DNA from: Nitrospira sp.
GTDB taxonomy: Bacteria > Nitrospirota > Nitrospiria > Nitrospirales > Nitrospiraceae
Direction of reading: 5' to 3'
Assembly (NCBI GenBank): GCA_024760525.1
Contig: CP060499.1
Span: 2,108,001-2,172,000 of the forward strand
DNA length: 64,000 bases
A program made the position numbers and the translations under genes. The notes under the pieces are model-generated. The model was not told the DNA's origin. It ran no database searches and was given only the letters and a program-made list of their open reading frames with translations. Below are positions 1-9,268 of the stretch, piece after piece (the stretch's first letter is position 1; each line of letters opens with the position of its first letter).

Positions 1-340
1 GGAGGAAACGGACATCAGGCTTATTCCGACTAACCCCTGAAACAATCGATGTATACTCATGACGCGATTCCCTCCGTGCTGAGAAACCATGCCGTTTGCG
101 GAATCGGAGTTCCGAACTTTCGTCATGGGTGAGAATGGCAGGAACCGTACCGAATCCTCGTTTTTCCAGAGGATGTCGGTGCTTCTCCAACTAGTTGACA
201 AAGCTAACGTTTACGCCTTACCGATTTCTGAATCCCCCCTCAAAAGAAGTACACTTTTAGTAATAGTTTCAATTAGTTATGGGTCTATATTCGTCACCAA
301 GGGCGACAAATTGCGTAATTAAGAGGAACGGCGGTTAGGG
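1..340. other. Left edge, no supported gene
   Basis: This stretch precedes the stop codon of the first minus-strand gene. A 77-codon plus-strand frame (89-322) exists, but its translation resembles no family I know and it has no convincing ribosome binding site. The second half is AT-richer than the coding regions around it. A TTGACA hexamer lies at 195-200, but no good -10 element follows at the right distance. I see nothing else here. Confidence 0.5.
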
Positions 341-1933
341 CTAGAATCGGCTACTGAGGGTAAGGGAAAACACGTTGCGGTTATAGTCGAAGACTTGCAG
401 ATTGGATTGATCCCTCGTGTAGTTGTAGTCGGCTGAAATCGAGAGCCAATCGGTGAGACGTCTGCCGATTGACGCAGTGACAAACATGATGTTGTCGCGC
501 CGTTTGATCATCCCATTGGAGGAGAATGAATTCGGGTTGTCGTAGTCCAAATGGTAGTAATCGAATGCGAACGTCGATCGAATGGTCCAGAATTCCGGCA
601 GGCTCAATCCGACCGACAGACGATGCGCCATATACGCCCAATCGGCGTGGGACTGCACGCCGGGTGTCGCGACCGACGGACTCCCGCCGCCTGTACGGTC
701 CGTATCGAATGTGTATCCCATCCGAACATGTCCGGTCCCGTCAGAAAAATAGACGTATTGCGTGATACCTGCCAGCCAGTTGGTCCCGTCTCTGAAAGAG
801 TTTCCGATGAAGCGATCGTCCTGGAAGTTCTTATTCTGATACCGGATCTGAATTTGGGTAAACAGGCTGTTGCTCTCCGCGAAAGTGATGATGGGTTGTA
901 TCGCATGGGTGAAGAGAAACGGATCCTGGCCGACCCGCACGTAGTCGAAAGCATACTGCAGCCGGGCCGTGACCATCCCAAGCTGCCGCTGAACGAAAAC
1001 GGACGGTGCGTGATCCTGGATGTCGAACGCGGTCAATTGTTGGTGGAAGCTCTGATAAAAGCCGTACGCAACGCCGGCTGTCCAAAGGGATGTCTGAATC
1101 GGCCGATACTCACCGCGCGCATAGATGGTCGTGCGGAAGTCGTCTCTCTGGGAAATTCCGGTCGTGCCGCCGGGCGGCTGAACGCCGAGAGGAAGCAACA
1201 CCACGTTGGTATCATACTGGCCGCTGGCGCTGAGGCTCAGATCCCACTGTTTGACTCCCTTGGGAACGGCGGACCGTTGCTGCAGGATCGCGCGGGCGGT
1301 GCGGGCTAGTTCGGACTCAGGCCCCCCCGCCGAAATGGCTGCTTCCAGTTCTTTCTGAGCCTGATCAAGCAGACCTCGTTCATAGTACGACATTCCTGTG
1401 TAATAGCGGACTGTCGGCGTCAGATCCGGGCTGAGCGCCATGGCCCTCGAGAAGAGGGCGGACGACTGGTTGAATGATTTCAGTTCGTGGGAAACGACGC
1501 CTTGATAAAAGTAGACGAGCGGATTTTGAGGATCAAGCTGTTGAGCGTGTTCCAGTGATTCCAGTGCCTCGCGATATTTCCCAAGTTGGCTCTGCGCGAT
1601 GGCGAGTCCCAGCCAAGATTGAGCGCGTACGGTCTCGCCGATCGTCAAGTTCTGGAACAACGCCTCGGCTTCACGGTACTTCTTCAGGCGTAACCATGTC
1701 TGTCCAAGGTACTCAGCCGCCTCTGCATCGTTCGGCATGGCCCGACGGGCTTGCTCGAAGAAATCTGCAGCTTGCTCATAGTGTCCACGTCCGAACTCGA
1801 CCACCCCTTTGGTAATACTGAAATCATAGGTTTCATTCGGAATCTGGGCCCAGGTAACGGGTTTGATCGCGAACCATATCACGCACACGCAGAGGGCCCC
1901 AATACCGTTCGCGAATCCACTTCGTCGTTGCAT
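341..1933 (-). CDS. TPR-repeat outer-membrane beta-barrel protein
   Basis: The protein has 530 residues. Residues 1-29 look like a Sec signal peptide with cleavage after TWA. Residues about 38-220 are TPR repeats, recognisable by phrases such as GHYEQAADFFEQARR, KYREALESLEHAQQLDP and NPLVYFYQGVV. From about 230 to the end there are alternating aromatic/polar strands, and the chain stops in SLTLSSRF. A C-terminal Phe after a strand is the usual signature of a barrel inserted by BamA. The layout (periplasmic TPR plus barrel) recalls polysaccharide-export and surface-assembly proteins, but I cannot name a substrate. The gene lies about 190 bp downstream of the MinD-like ATPase on the same strand. 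No strong Shine-Dalgarno sequence precedes the ATG, so the start is less certain than the product class. Confidence 0.8.
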   Translation of the reverse strand: MQRRSGFANGIGALCVCVIWFAIKPVTWAQIPNETYDFSITKGVVEFGRGHYEQAADFFEQARRAMPNDAEAAEYLGQTWLRLKKYREAEALFQNLTIGETVRAQSWLGLAIAQSQLGKYREALESLEHAQQLDPQNPLVYFYQGVVSHELKSFNQSSALFSRAMALSPDLTPTVRYYTGMSYYERGLLDQAQKELEAAISAGGPESELARTARAILQQRSAVPKGVKQWDLSLSASGQYDTNVVLLPLGVQPPGGTTGISQRDDFRTTIYARGEYRPIQTSLWTAGVAYGFYQSFHQQLTAFDIQDHAPSVFVQRQLGMVTARLQYAFDYVRVGQDPFLFTHAIQPIITFAESNSLFTQIQIRYQNKNFQDDRFIGNSFRDGTNWLAGITQYVYFSDGTGHVRMGYTFDTDRTGGGSPSVATPGVQSHADWAYMAHRLSVGLSLPEFWTIRSTFAFDYYHLDYDNPNSFSSNGMIKRRDNIMFVTASIGRRLTDWLSISADYNYTRDQSNLQVFDYNRNVFSLTLSSRF

Positions 1934-2121
1934 GGTAGATGTCTAACGCAAAGACCGAGCTCGGATGTGTTCTTCAACTGCTTTGTCTCAGGCAGATTAG
2001 CAAAGCACTTGTTGCAGTCAATGAAATGCATGAATTCAGGTGGCAGATACATTGACAACCGGACATCCGGCGCGAGTATGGCGTGGCGGCCTCGCCAAGA
2101 GCCGATGGTGACGATATGGCC

Positions 2122-3189
2122 TTAGGCGACTAACCCGCTGGGGTTCTCGACAGGATCTGCACAGTCAGGCGGCCTCAATTCATACGCAGATGATGGGGTC
2201 TCGGGCGTCGATGGGTTGGAAGAGTGGAAAGACAGAGTCACTTCCGTCGTGAGCGAATTCGTCCCGTCTTCACTTGCTTGTGTCTTCTGCGTGTCGCCAC
2301 TTCCGGCACATGCTACGACCAGTCGCTCGACTGCTGCAGAGACAGCCATCAGACCTTTCGCGGCCGAGGACTCAGGAGCGGCTTCGAGGACGGGCAGAAA
2401 CTTTCGAACGGCCTGGCTCACGGCCGGGTCATCGGGGATTTCACCGAGCAGCATGAGGTCACCGCCCACATATTCATGCAGAATCTTGCGAAGGTAGAGG
2501 ACGTTGACTTGAGAACGGCCGGTGACGCGATTGATGATAAGGCAGGGACGGAACGATTGTAATGCCGAGGTGGCCGCGTCGCGCCCCTCGCTGTCGGCGG
2601 CGTCCGCAACCTCCATAACCTCTTCCACGCTGGTGAAGTCCCGGTTTGAGAGCGCCTCAGCCATAGAGCTGCGCGCGAGAAAGCAGGCCAAGACACGGCG
2701 GATTGCAGCTAATTTGATGAATCGGTAAAGGTCCAGTACCGAGGTCGGCTCTGGAGTGGCCACAGCTAAATGGATGTCGGCCATGAGAAAGAAATCCAGG
2801 GAATGGTAGTTCGTGCCGGCCCCAATGTCGATGACGACCACATCAGCCTCGAGATCCTGGAAGTGCTTCATCAATCGCTTTTTACGGGCATACACCATAT
2901 TGGCTGTTGCCAAGGTATCGCCGGTACCGGCAATCAAGCGGAGGTTCGGGTGGAACGTCACGGGGATCGCAACCTCCTCCAACCGGGCAACCCGCTTGTT
3001 CAGAAAATCCGTCAGCGTCACCGGTGGATTCAACTCCCCGAACATGATGTGGGCATCGGCCCCACCTACGTCGAGGTCCGCCAGGAGAACGTTGCGTCCG
3101 GTCTTTGCCAACGCCAAGGCAAGGTTGGTTGAAACGATGCTCTTGCCCACGCCGCCTTTGCCGGATGCCACTGAGATGAGGGTCGCCAT
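2122..3189 (-). CDS. MinD/ParA-family P-loop ATPase
   Basis: This is a deviant-Walker ATPase of 355 residues from the chosen start. The N-terminus MATLISVASGKGGVGKS is the KGGxGKS loop, followed by LLADLDVGGADAH (A' motif) and VVVIDIGAGT (Walker B region). The middle and end (ATPEPTSVLDLYRFIKL, INRVTGRSQ, LGEIPDDPAVSQAV) fit the MinD/FlhG/Mrp-like branch that uses ATP-driven dimerisation to position cell structures. A Ser/Thr/Pro-rich tail of about 50 residues follows the ATPase fold. The open frame extends upstream to 3393, with another ATG at 3264. I chose 3189 because the conserved family N-terminus begins there; no upstream Shine-Dalgarno sequence decides it. No flagellar or division genes are nearby, so the positioned cargo is unknown. 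Confidence 0.8.
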   Translation of the reverse strand: MATLISVASGKGGVGKSIVSTNLALALAKTGRNVLLADLDVGGADAHIMFGELNPPVTLTDFLNKRVARLEEVAIPVTFHPNLRLIAGTGDTLATANMVYARKKRLMKHFQDLEADVVVIDIGAGTNYHSLDFFLMADIHLAVATPEPTSVLDLYRFIKLAAIRRVLACFLARSSMAEALSNRDFTSVEEVMEVADAADSEGRDAATSALQSFRPCLIINRVTGRSQVNVLYLRKILHEYVGGDLMLLGEIPDDPAVSQAVRKFLPVLEAAPESSAAKGLMAVSAAVERLVVACAGSGDTQKTQASEDGTNSLTTEVTLSFHSSNPSTPETPSSAYELRPPDCADPVENPSGLVA

Positions 3190-3482
3190 GGTGTCTGCCG
3201 TTTCGTTAGTGGGAAGAGGGGCCCTTGGAGTCTTTCGGAATGCAGACTCTTGTGATGACGTCATTGTACGGCCTGAGGGCCAAAAGAAAAGAAAATGCAG
3301 GATTGTCGCAACGAACGACGTCCCGTTCACCTTACCCTGCGGTGCCCTGCGCTTGTTGGGGAAATTCCAACTGTGAACCGCGATAGCGGTCAATCTCCGC
3401 TAACCGCTCATCCAATGAGTGAATCTATGGTATCCTCTCTCGTTCTTGGTGGAATCCAACGGAGGTGATGATCGGGGTGACT
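3190..3482. other. Divergent intergenic region between MinD-like gene and pyk
   Basis: The region separates two divergently transcribed genes and should hold both promoters. A strong ribosome binding site, GGAGGTGAT at 3461-3469, belongs to pyruvate kinase. I found no pair of -35 and -10 hexamers good enough to call. If the MinD-like gene really starts at 3264 or 3393, most of this stretch becomes coding. Confidence 0.4.
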
Positions 3483-4931
3483 ATGCGGAGAGCCAAGATC
3501 GTCTGCACCATCGGCCCGGCCAGCGAGTCACCTGAAATCCTCGATCGGCTGATCGAGAGCGGGATGAATGCCGCCCGATTGAACTTCTCGCACGGAAGCC
3601 ATGCCTCGCACGCTGTTGCCATCGCGGCTATTCGTCAGACAGCGGCACGCCGTGGTTCGGCGGTGGCGATCATCCAGGATCTGCAAGGTCCCAGAATCCG
3701 AGTGGGGCTTCTCCAGAAGGATGGGATCGAGGTCACGTCCGGCCAGAAGGTACGCCTTGGTACACCGGTTCGGTCCGGTGAACAAGGGCATGCTCAGAAC
3801 GTGGTCTCCCCTTCTATTGCCGAAATTCCAGTGACGTATCCGATGCTCGCGCGCGATCTTCGCGTAGGCGCTCGAGTCTTGATCAATGATGGGCTGATCG
3901 AACTGCTCACTGATCGCATTATGGATGATGCTGTGGAGTGCACCGTCATGACCGGCGGCAAGATTACTTCATCCAAAGGCATCAATCTGCCGGATACCGC
4001 CGTCAGCGCGCCTACGCTGACCAAGAAAGATCGGGAAGACATTCTATTTGGCATAGCACAGCGTGTGGACTATCTGGCGCTTTCCTTTGTGCGTGGCCCA
4101 CAGGACATCGATGAGGCTCGGACGCTATTGGCGGAGTACGGAAGCGGCATCCGGATCATCGCCAAAATCGAGCGACCCGAGGCCGTTGCTTCATTGGACG
4201 AGATCTTGGAACGAGCAGACGGTGTCATGATCGCGCGTGGAGATTTAGGTGTGGAGATGGGTCCTGAAGCCGTGCCGGTCCTCCAGAAGCGAATCATTGC
4301 AGAAGCCAATCGCCGACGTCGCGTGGTCATTACCGCCACCCAGATGCTGGAGTCAATGACGAATGCCATGCGTCCGACCCGCGCGGAAGCCTCAGACGTT
4401 GCCAATGCCGTCTTCGACAGCAGCGACGCGCTTATGCTCTCGGCTGAAACAGCCATCGGTGCTCATCCGATCGAAACGGTCCAAGTCATGGATCGCATTA
4501 TCCGAGCAGCAGAGCAGGAAGCCGAACCCAACCTGATCCTTAAGCGCCAAACCGACTTGGAAAACCTGTCTTTTCCGGAAGCCATCTGTATCGCTGCTTC
4601 TTCCGCGTCCAAAGCGGTGGCCGCACGCGCGATCGTGGCCTTCAGCGAAGGAGGAGCCACCGCCCGATTGATTTCGAAACAACGTCCGTCATCCCTCATC
4701 ATCGCATTCACGCCGTTTGAGCCGGTCAGACAACAGATGGCGCTCTATTGGGGCGTACGCCCCTATACGATGCCACAAATTGAGCAGACCGATGCGCGAG
4801 TGGAAGAAGCGGAACGACGAGCGAAATCGGAAGGGCTGGTCAAGACCGGGGAAAAGATCGTCATCTTGTCAGGAACCCGCGTAGGGCAAGTAGGGGGGAC
4901 TAATCTGATCAAGCTGCATGAGGTGAGGTAG
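3483..4931 (+). CDS. pyk: Pyruvate kinase
   Basis: Converts phosphoenolpyruvate and ADP to pyruvate and ATP in the cytosol, the last step of glycolysis. The 482-residue length is typical. Family motifs are clear: RRAKIVCTIGPASES at the start, ARLNFSHGSH, IQDLQGPRIR, KGINLPD, IIAKIERPEA (catalytic Lys region), MIARGDLGVE and VITATQMLESM (active-site and signature segments). The C-terminal allosteric domain is present (SKQRPSSLIIAFTP, VILSGTRVGQ). The frame is open from GTG 3465. The family N-terminus aligns with ATG 3483, while GTG 3477 lies 7 nt after GGAGGTGAT and is a real alternative that adds two residues. The gene is tail-to-tail with the phosphofructokinase fusion, 16 bp apart, which places two glycolytic control enzymes side by side. 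Confidence 0.95.
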   Translation: MRRAKIVCTIGPASESPEILDRLIESGMNAARLNFSHGSHASHAVAIAAIRQTAARRGSAVAIIQDLQGPRIRVGLLQKDGIEVTSGQKVRLGTPVRSGEQGHAQNVVSPSIAEIPVTYPMLARDLRVGARVLINDGLIELLTDRIMDDAVECTVMTGGKITSSKGINLPDTAVSAPTLTKKDREDILFGIAQRVDYLALSFVRGPQDIDEARTLLAEYGSGIRIIAKIERPEAVASLDEILERADGVMIARGDLGVEMGPEAVPVLQKRIIAEANRRRRVVITATQMLESMTNAMRPTRAEASDVANAVFDSSDALMLSAETAIGAHPIETVQVMDRIIRAAEQEAEPNLILKRQTDLENLSFPEAICIAASSASKAVAARAIVAFSEGGATARLISKQRPSSLIIAFTPFEPVRQQMALYWGVRPYTMPQIEQTDARVEEAERRAKSEGLVKTGEKIVILSGTRVGQVGGTNLIKLHEVR

Positions 4932-4947
4932 TGTTGTCCTGACGATC

Positions 4948-7275
4948 TCAACCGTCAATCATCCGAGTCTCCTGTCCATGCATGCGCGAAAAGATTTCCC
5001 AATCGAAGGGTTTGGAAGTCAGCGCGTGTAATGGAATGGTTTCAATCGAGCCCGACTCGCGATAAGCGACCATGCAGCCGACGATGTCGTCCGGCTGTTC
5101 CACTAGACGTCTCACGGTTTCGTACGCCAACTGTTGTGCGATGGCTTTGTCCTCCGGTGTCGGAGGGGCCCCACGAAGCGTATGTCCCAGAATTGTTGCT
5201 TTAGTGGCGGGAGTGAGCGGATAGTGGCCCGGCTGCGGACAGACCTGCGGCCATTTCGAAATTTCACGGGCCACATAGTCGGGCAATCCGTGGATGCCTC
5301 CATCAGGGTGGTGTTGATGGGGAGTCCGCTCGGCGACAATGAACAAATGGCTCTTGTTGGGTACACCCAACGATCGTTTCAGGGTTCCAAGAATCACGTC
5401 ATTGATGTAGGTATCAGGGTCCGGATGTTCGTTGACCAATACCCCTTCCGCTCTCGCCTGGTAGGCACATGCCAACGCAAGGTGACCGGACCCGGCACCC
5501 ATCAATTCGACAAAGAAGATGCTGCCCATCGCGGAGCTCGTGGCCTTGAGCGATTCGATGGACTGATCCGCCAGCCGAAGGGCCGAGTGGAACCCCAACG
5601 AGACGGTCCCGCGAATGTTGTTGTCGATCGTACCGGGGATCCCTGCCACTTGGACACCGAACATTTCATACATCGCACGCGCGCCGCGTAAACTTCCATC
5701 GCCTCCCAGCACCACCAAGGCGCCATCGCGCAGATACGGCTCCAAATTGCGGACGGCTGCCTGCTGTACCTGTTGGTCCTTGAAATCCTCGAACCGGCTG
5801 CTGCCGATCGGGCTGCTGGGACGGCTGCCCATCATGCGCGTGTCCTGTTCCGAGACCTTTTCAATCCAGTTGTTGGCCAACCCTAGAAACCCGTGCCGTA
5901 CGAAATAGACCTCCAGGCCGAACCGGTTGCCGGTCACCCGCAACTCTTTCAACGCCGCCCCGCCGCCCGCAAAGTCGCCGCCCGAAACAAGCGCCACCAA
6001 CCTCTTGATCTGTTTCGGCTTGAGTGTCACCCGATCCCGTCGTTCTTTCTCCACTGTCAACCAGGCATCCCGTTCCGTCCGCTCGCGTTGCGACAACCCA
6101 ACCGCCGTCGAGTAGCCGGACAACTGTCCGTGCTCATAGGTCAACAGCACGACATTGTCTTGCCCTTCTTTGTATTCGCCGAACTCGGCGAATGCCTCAC
6201 TGAACGGCCGGGGATCGAGAAAAATCACCAGCGCCCGCAACGTCGAACTGTGCGTATAGAGACAGGCGACGGAACCGTGATGCGCAGACGCGAGCCGATG
6301 CACCCCGTCTACGACGTGCACATAGGTGTCGAAGAAGGAATTGCCGCCCGGATAACTGTAGAGCGGATGTTTGATGAGCTTCTTGGCCGTCGCCTCATCG
6401 ACGCCGAACGCCCGTGCCGCGGCTTCAACTTCGGCCGTCTTCTCGATGCCGGTCGCCCATCCGAAGTCTTGCGATTCGAGAGCATCGGCTTGCTGCGGCG
6501 CAGACACCTCCGAATTGCCGGGCGCGAGTGCGGCCACCACTCGATGATACAGTTGGGTTGTGTTTGGGCTTCGGCTGACCAGGTGGATGAAGGTACGCGG
6601 GTCCAGATAATTGTGGACTTGCAGATAGTCGAGCTGTTTGCCCACTACTCCGATAATCCTCGCCAAGGCCATTCCGACGGCGTCCGCCTTGACAATCCCC
6701 CGCTCCGGATCCAGACGATTGGCAAGCCGAGATCCGACACGATGCGTCTTACTCTCTACCTGGGAGACACCGTGCCGCATGGTGAAGAGCAGCGTCCGCT
6801 GCCCCAGATCTCTCGGCAGCAGCCAAAACCGATCATCGCCGAGATCGAGGAGGATCCGTCCCTCCGCCAGCTGCGGTGTCAGTTGTGTACGGGGAACGAT
6901 GGCCACCGGTCGGCGGACCGTTGGTTTTTGACTGTGTCCGATCGGGGCACGGAGGAGCGGTGCAAGCTCTCCCCCCGCCAACAGTTTGTTCCACGTGGCA
7001 AAAAAGACCAACGCGTCGCCGCCACAACTCTGATCGATCACCGTTTGTCGAGCCGCCTGATATTCAGTTGCATCGGCAAATCCCTTATGGGCGCGCTGGA
7101 CCAACGACAGGATGGCCGACATAGCCGCTTCGGCCCGCTCGATTCGATCCGAACTCGCCGGGGCCGGAGGTGGAAGCGTGGGATCGCCGATGCGTGGCAA
7201 CCGCATCAAGGCTTCTCCATACGCAACCAGCTTTTCAAGCGTGACAAAATTCAACGTGGCGGCCGAAGACGGCAT
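4948..7275 (-). CDS. Fusion: histidine-phosphatase domain + 6-phosphofructokinase-like domain
   Basis: The chain has 775 residues from ATG 7275 (the open frame runs to 7404). After an N-terminal segment of about 155 residues of unknown type comes a histidine-phosphatase core: LLFTMRHGVSQ (RHG, His168) and YTHSSTLRALV (second His near 342). From about 424 to the end it is a PFK fold. It shows LVSGGDFAGG, IGSSRF (equivalent of the ATP-binding Arg72 loop), VVLGGDGSLRGA, GIPGTIDNNI, VELMGAGSGHLAL and LGHTLRGAPPT. GGDGS and PGTIDN are of the ATP-type, not the PPi-type. Against E. coli PfkA, Asp127, His249 and Arg252 are kept. Asp129 is Asn, Arg162 is Ser and the MGR Arg171 is Ala, so substrate handling may differ. 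The pairing resembles eukaryotic PFK-2/FBPase-2 in logic but not in fold order. It could make and break a sugar phosphate or be a regulated PFK. Confidence 0.8.
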   Translation of the reverse strand: MPSSAATLNFVTLEKLVAYGEALMRLPRIGDPTLPPPAPASSDRIERAEAAMSAILSLVQRAHKGFADATEYQAARQTVIDQSCGGDALVFFATWNKLLAGGELAPLLRAPIGHSQKPTVRRPVAIVPRTQLTPQLAEGRILLDLGDDRFWLLPRDLGQRTLLFTMRHGVSQVESKTHRVGSRLANRLDPERGIVKADAVGMALARIIGVVGKQLDYLQVHNYLDPRTFIHLVSRSPNTTQLYHRVVAALAPGNSEVSAPQQADALESQDFGWATGIEKTAEVEAAARAFGVDEATAKKLIKHPLYSYPGGNSFFDTYVHVVDGVHRLASAHHGSVACLYTHSSTLRALVIFLDPRPFSEAFAEFGEYKEGQDNVVLLTYEHGQLSGYSTAVGLSQRERTERDAWLTVEKERRDRVTLKPKQIKRLVALVSGGDFAGGGAALKELRVTGNRFGLEVYFVRHGFLGLANNWIEKVSEQDTRMMGSRPSSPIGSSRFEDFKDQQVQQAAVRNLEPYLRDGALVVLGGDGSLRGARAMYEMFGVQVAGIPGTIDNNIRGTVSLGFHSALRLADQSIESLKATSSAMGSIFFVELMGAGSGHLALACAYQARAEGVLVNEHPDPDTYINDVILGTLKRSLGVPNKSHLFIVAERTPHQHHPDGGIHGLPDYVAREISKWPQVCPQPGHYPLTPATKATILGHTLRGAPPTPEDKAIAQQLAYETVRRLVEQPDDIVGCMVAYRESGSIETIPLHALTSKPFDWEIFSRMHGQETRMIDG

Positions 7276-7758
7276 GATCACCCAGGCGGCAGTGAGGATA
7301 CAAAACGAACGTCTACCTTTCTTGAACCTTCTATAAGACGATGTCAAGCCGGAGCGGTCAGTCGAATGCGATCGAATACGAGCGTGTGAAATGCGGAAGC
7401 CCATGCATGCGTGATTGAAGTGCCGCGGGGATCAATGTGTCTGGATGGTCCACCAAGAAAAACACAAGAGCGGGACGGCAAGACTAAGTAAGGTACAGGA
7501 AGTTCGACGATTCAATCAAGCACCTTTCCATGGTGGTGTTCAACACTGTTGATCTCCCGTTTTCGACAGGCTAATCTTTGGCAAACACAGAGTATCTGTT
7601 TCTTATGCGATTGACCGCCTCAGCCGTGAACAATTTTATCAATGTTGTCGGAAGCTAGGAATTTCCCGAGTCCTCTTTTATGAATTGGCTTGGTACAAGG
7701 ACGCATGCAGGAGGCAAACCTTAACAAACCTTAGTCACAACTTCTGGAGGATGATGCT
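7276..7758. other. Non-coding stretch upstream of the radical SAM gene
   Basis: No ORF of note lies here. A weak promoter-like pair for the plus-strand gene is TTGACC at 7611-7616 and TTTTAT at 7634-7639, 17 bp apart; only the -35 is good. The ribosome binding site GGAGG at 7746-7750 precedes ATG 7759. I looked for a cobalamin riboswitch, because the downstream protein is of the B12-binding class, and saw none. Confidence 0.35.
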
Positions 7759-9234
7759 ATGGGGCACTACAAGATCGGTCTCATTATTCCGCATCCCGAA
7801 GATCAGAAATGGGACTCGGTCTGGAAGTTGTTCCGTACACCCAATCTCAATCTCCCTACCCTCGCCGCGTTGATCCCAGAAGACGAATGGGACATTGAGA
7901 TCCAAGACGAGATTGTCGGTCCCCTCGACTTCACTCGCGATTATGATTTGGTCTTTATCACCGTCACCACCGTCGTGGCCATCCGGGCTTATGAGGTCGC
8001 CCGACTCTTCCGCGAGCGCGGCGCCAAGGTGGTGCTCGGCGGTATTCATCCATCGACGATGCCTGATGAAGCGGTTCAGCACGCCGACGCAGTCGTGATC
8101 GGGGAAGGAGAGCTGACTGTGCCGAGGCTGATCGAAGACTTTAAGAAAGGCAAGATGCAACCGCAGTACCGCATGCCGTACATGGTAGAAAAATGGGATG
8201 ACAAGCCGCCCCGCTGGGATCTTTTGCCGCCGGGCTATATGTTCCGCGATGCGCTGACGGCGACCAGAGGGTGTAATTACCGCTGCACATTCTGCTCTAT
8301 CCATTTGGCTTTAGGCGGTGGTCAGTATGGGTTCCGGAAAAAACCACCGGCCGATGTTGTGAAGCTCGTCGAGAAGATGAACGGGCCGATGGTGATGTTT
8401 TGGGACGACGACTTGCTCTCCGATCCGGCCTATACACGAGAGCTCTGCCAGGCCATGAAGCCTCTCGGAAAGAAATGGATGAGCCAAATGAGCGCAACCT
8501 ATGTCGCGCATCATCCCGAGTTGCTCAAGACATTGAAAGAGTCCGGTTGCTCGGCGATGTTCATGGGAATCGAATCCATCAATCAAGATTCACTGAAATC
8601 CGTCGATAAACAAAATCAGGCGAAGCTGTATGAGGAGATGATCAAGCGCATTCATGACCAGGGAATCGATATCCACGCAGGCTTTATCTGCGGCTTGGAC
8701 CATGAAGATGTCTATGACTTCGAGCGCACCGCAGAATGGGCGACCAAGATGGGATTGGCAGGGGCACTCTGGCGCATCATGACTCCCTACCCCGGCACCA
8801 AGCAGTTCGCCGAACTCAAGGCGGCCGGCCGTATTCTCACCGAGAACTGGACCGCCTACACCGGCGAGCATGTCGTGTACAAACCGGCCAAGATGACCGT
8901 CGAGCAACTGTACTGGGGCCACAAGTGGGCCAAAGGACAATTCTATTCGTTTCGTTCCATAGGGCAGAGAGCCGTCCAGAGGGCATCCCAAAACGGCTTT
9001 GGTGAACTACTCAACATCACCGGCTGTGGGTTGGGTTATCGCTCCATGTTTCACCTGGCGGCGGACTCTGCGCCCGTCAACGTGTATCGGGATATGGATC
9101 ACTTACCGCCTCAGGAGGAGCCGATCGCGTACCGGTTCCCCTATCCGCCGAAGAAACGGTTCAGCTTTATCACCGATCGCCTAGATCAGGTCCGCTCAAA
9201 GATCCAACCACGACCGCGGATTAATAAGTGTTGA
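7759..9234 (+). CDS. B12-binding-type radical SAM protein
   Basis: The protein has 491 residues. Residues 1-140 form a B12-binding-like fold with the usual phrases LVFITVTT, VVLGGIHPSTMPDEA and AVVIGEGE. The radical SAM core follows, with the [4Fe-4S] motif C172-x3-C176-x2-C179 (RGCNYRCTFCS) and later MFMGIES and IDIHAGFICGLDHED. The C-terminal third (YPGTKQFAELKAAGRILT, TVEQLYWGHKWAK) resembles the extension found in BchE/HpnP-like members. Such enzymes use SAM and often cobalamin to methylate or rearrange unactivated carbons in lipids, pigments or antibiotics. The substrate cannot be deduced. A good ribosome binding site (GGAGG, 8 nt before ATG) fixes the start. A small exported protein gene follows after 34 bp and may be cotranscribed. 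Confidence 0.85.
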   Translation: MGHYKIGLIIPHPEDQKWDSVWKLFRTPNLNLPTLAALIPEDEWDIEIQDEIVGPLDFTRDYDLVFITVTTVVAIRAYEVARLFRERGAKVVLGGIHPSTMPDEAVQHADAVVIGEGELTVPRLIEDFKKGKMQPQYRMPYMVEKWDDKPPRWDLLPPGYMFRDALTATRGCNYRCTFCSIHLALGGGQYGFRKKPPADVVKLVEKMNGPMVMFWDDDLLSDPAYTRELCQAMKPLGKKWMSQMSATYVAHHPELLKTLKESGCSAMFMGIESINQDSLKSVDKQNQAKLYEEMIKRIHDQGIDIHAGFICGLDHEDVYDFERTAEWATKMGLAGALWRIMTPYPGTKQFAELKAAGRILTENWTAYTGEHVVYKPAKMTVEQLYWGHKWAKGQFYSFRSIGQRAVQRASQNGFGELLNITGCGLGYRSMFHLAADSAPVNVYRDMDHLPPQEEPIAYRFPYPPKKRFSFITDRLDQVRSKIQPRPRINKC

Positions 9235-9268
9235 GCAAGAATCAGCCGGGTCCTCTGTTCGTGAGGAC

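Noticed and set aside
89..322. 77-codon plus-strand ORF at the left edge
   Set aside because: No family resemblance, no ribosome binding site and no operon context.
5893..7389. 498-codon plus-strand ORF opposite the phosphofructokinase fusion
   Set aside because: Its translation is Arg/Pro/Gln-rich and family-less; the minus strand encodes conserved phosphatase and PFK motifs.
7276..7758. Cobalamin riboswitch before the radical SAM gene
   Set aside because: No B12-box-like sequence or matching stem pattern was found.
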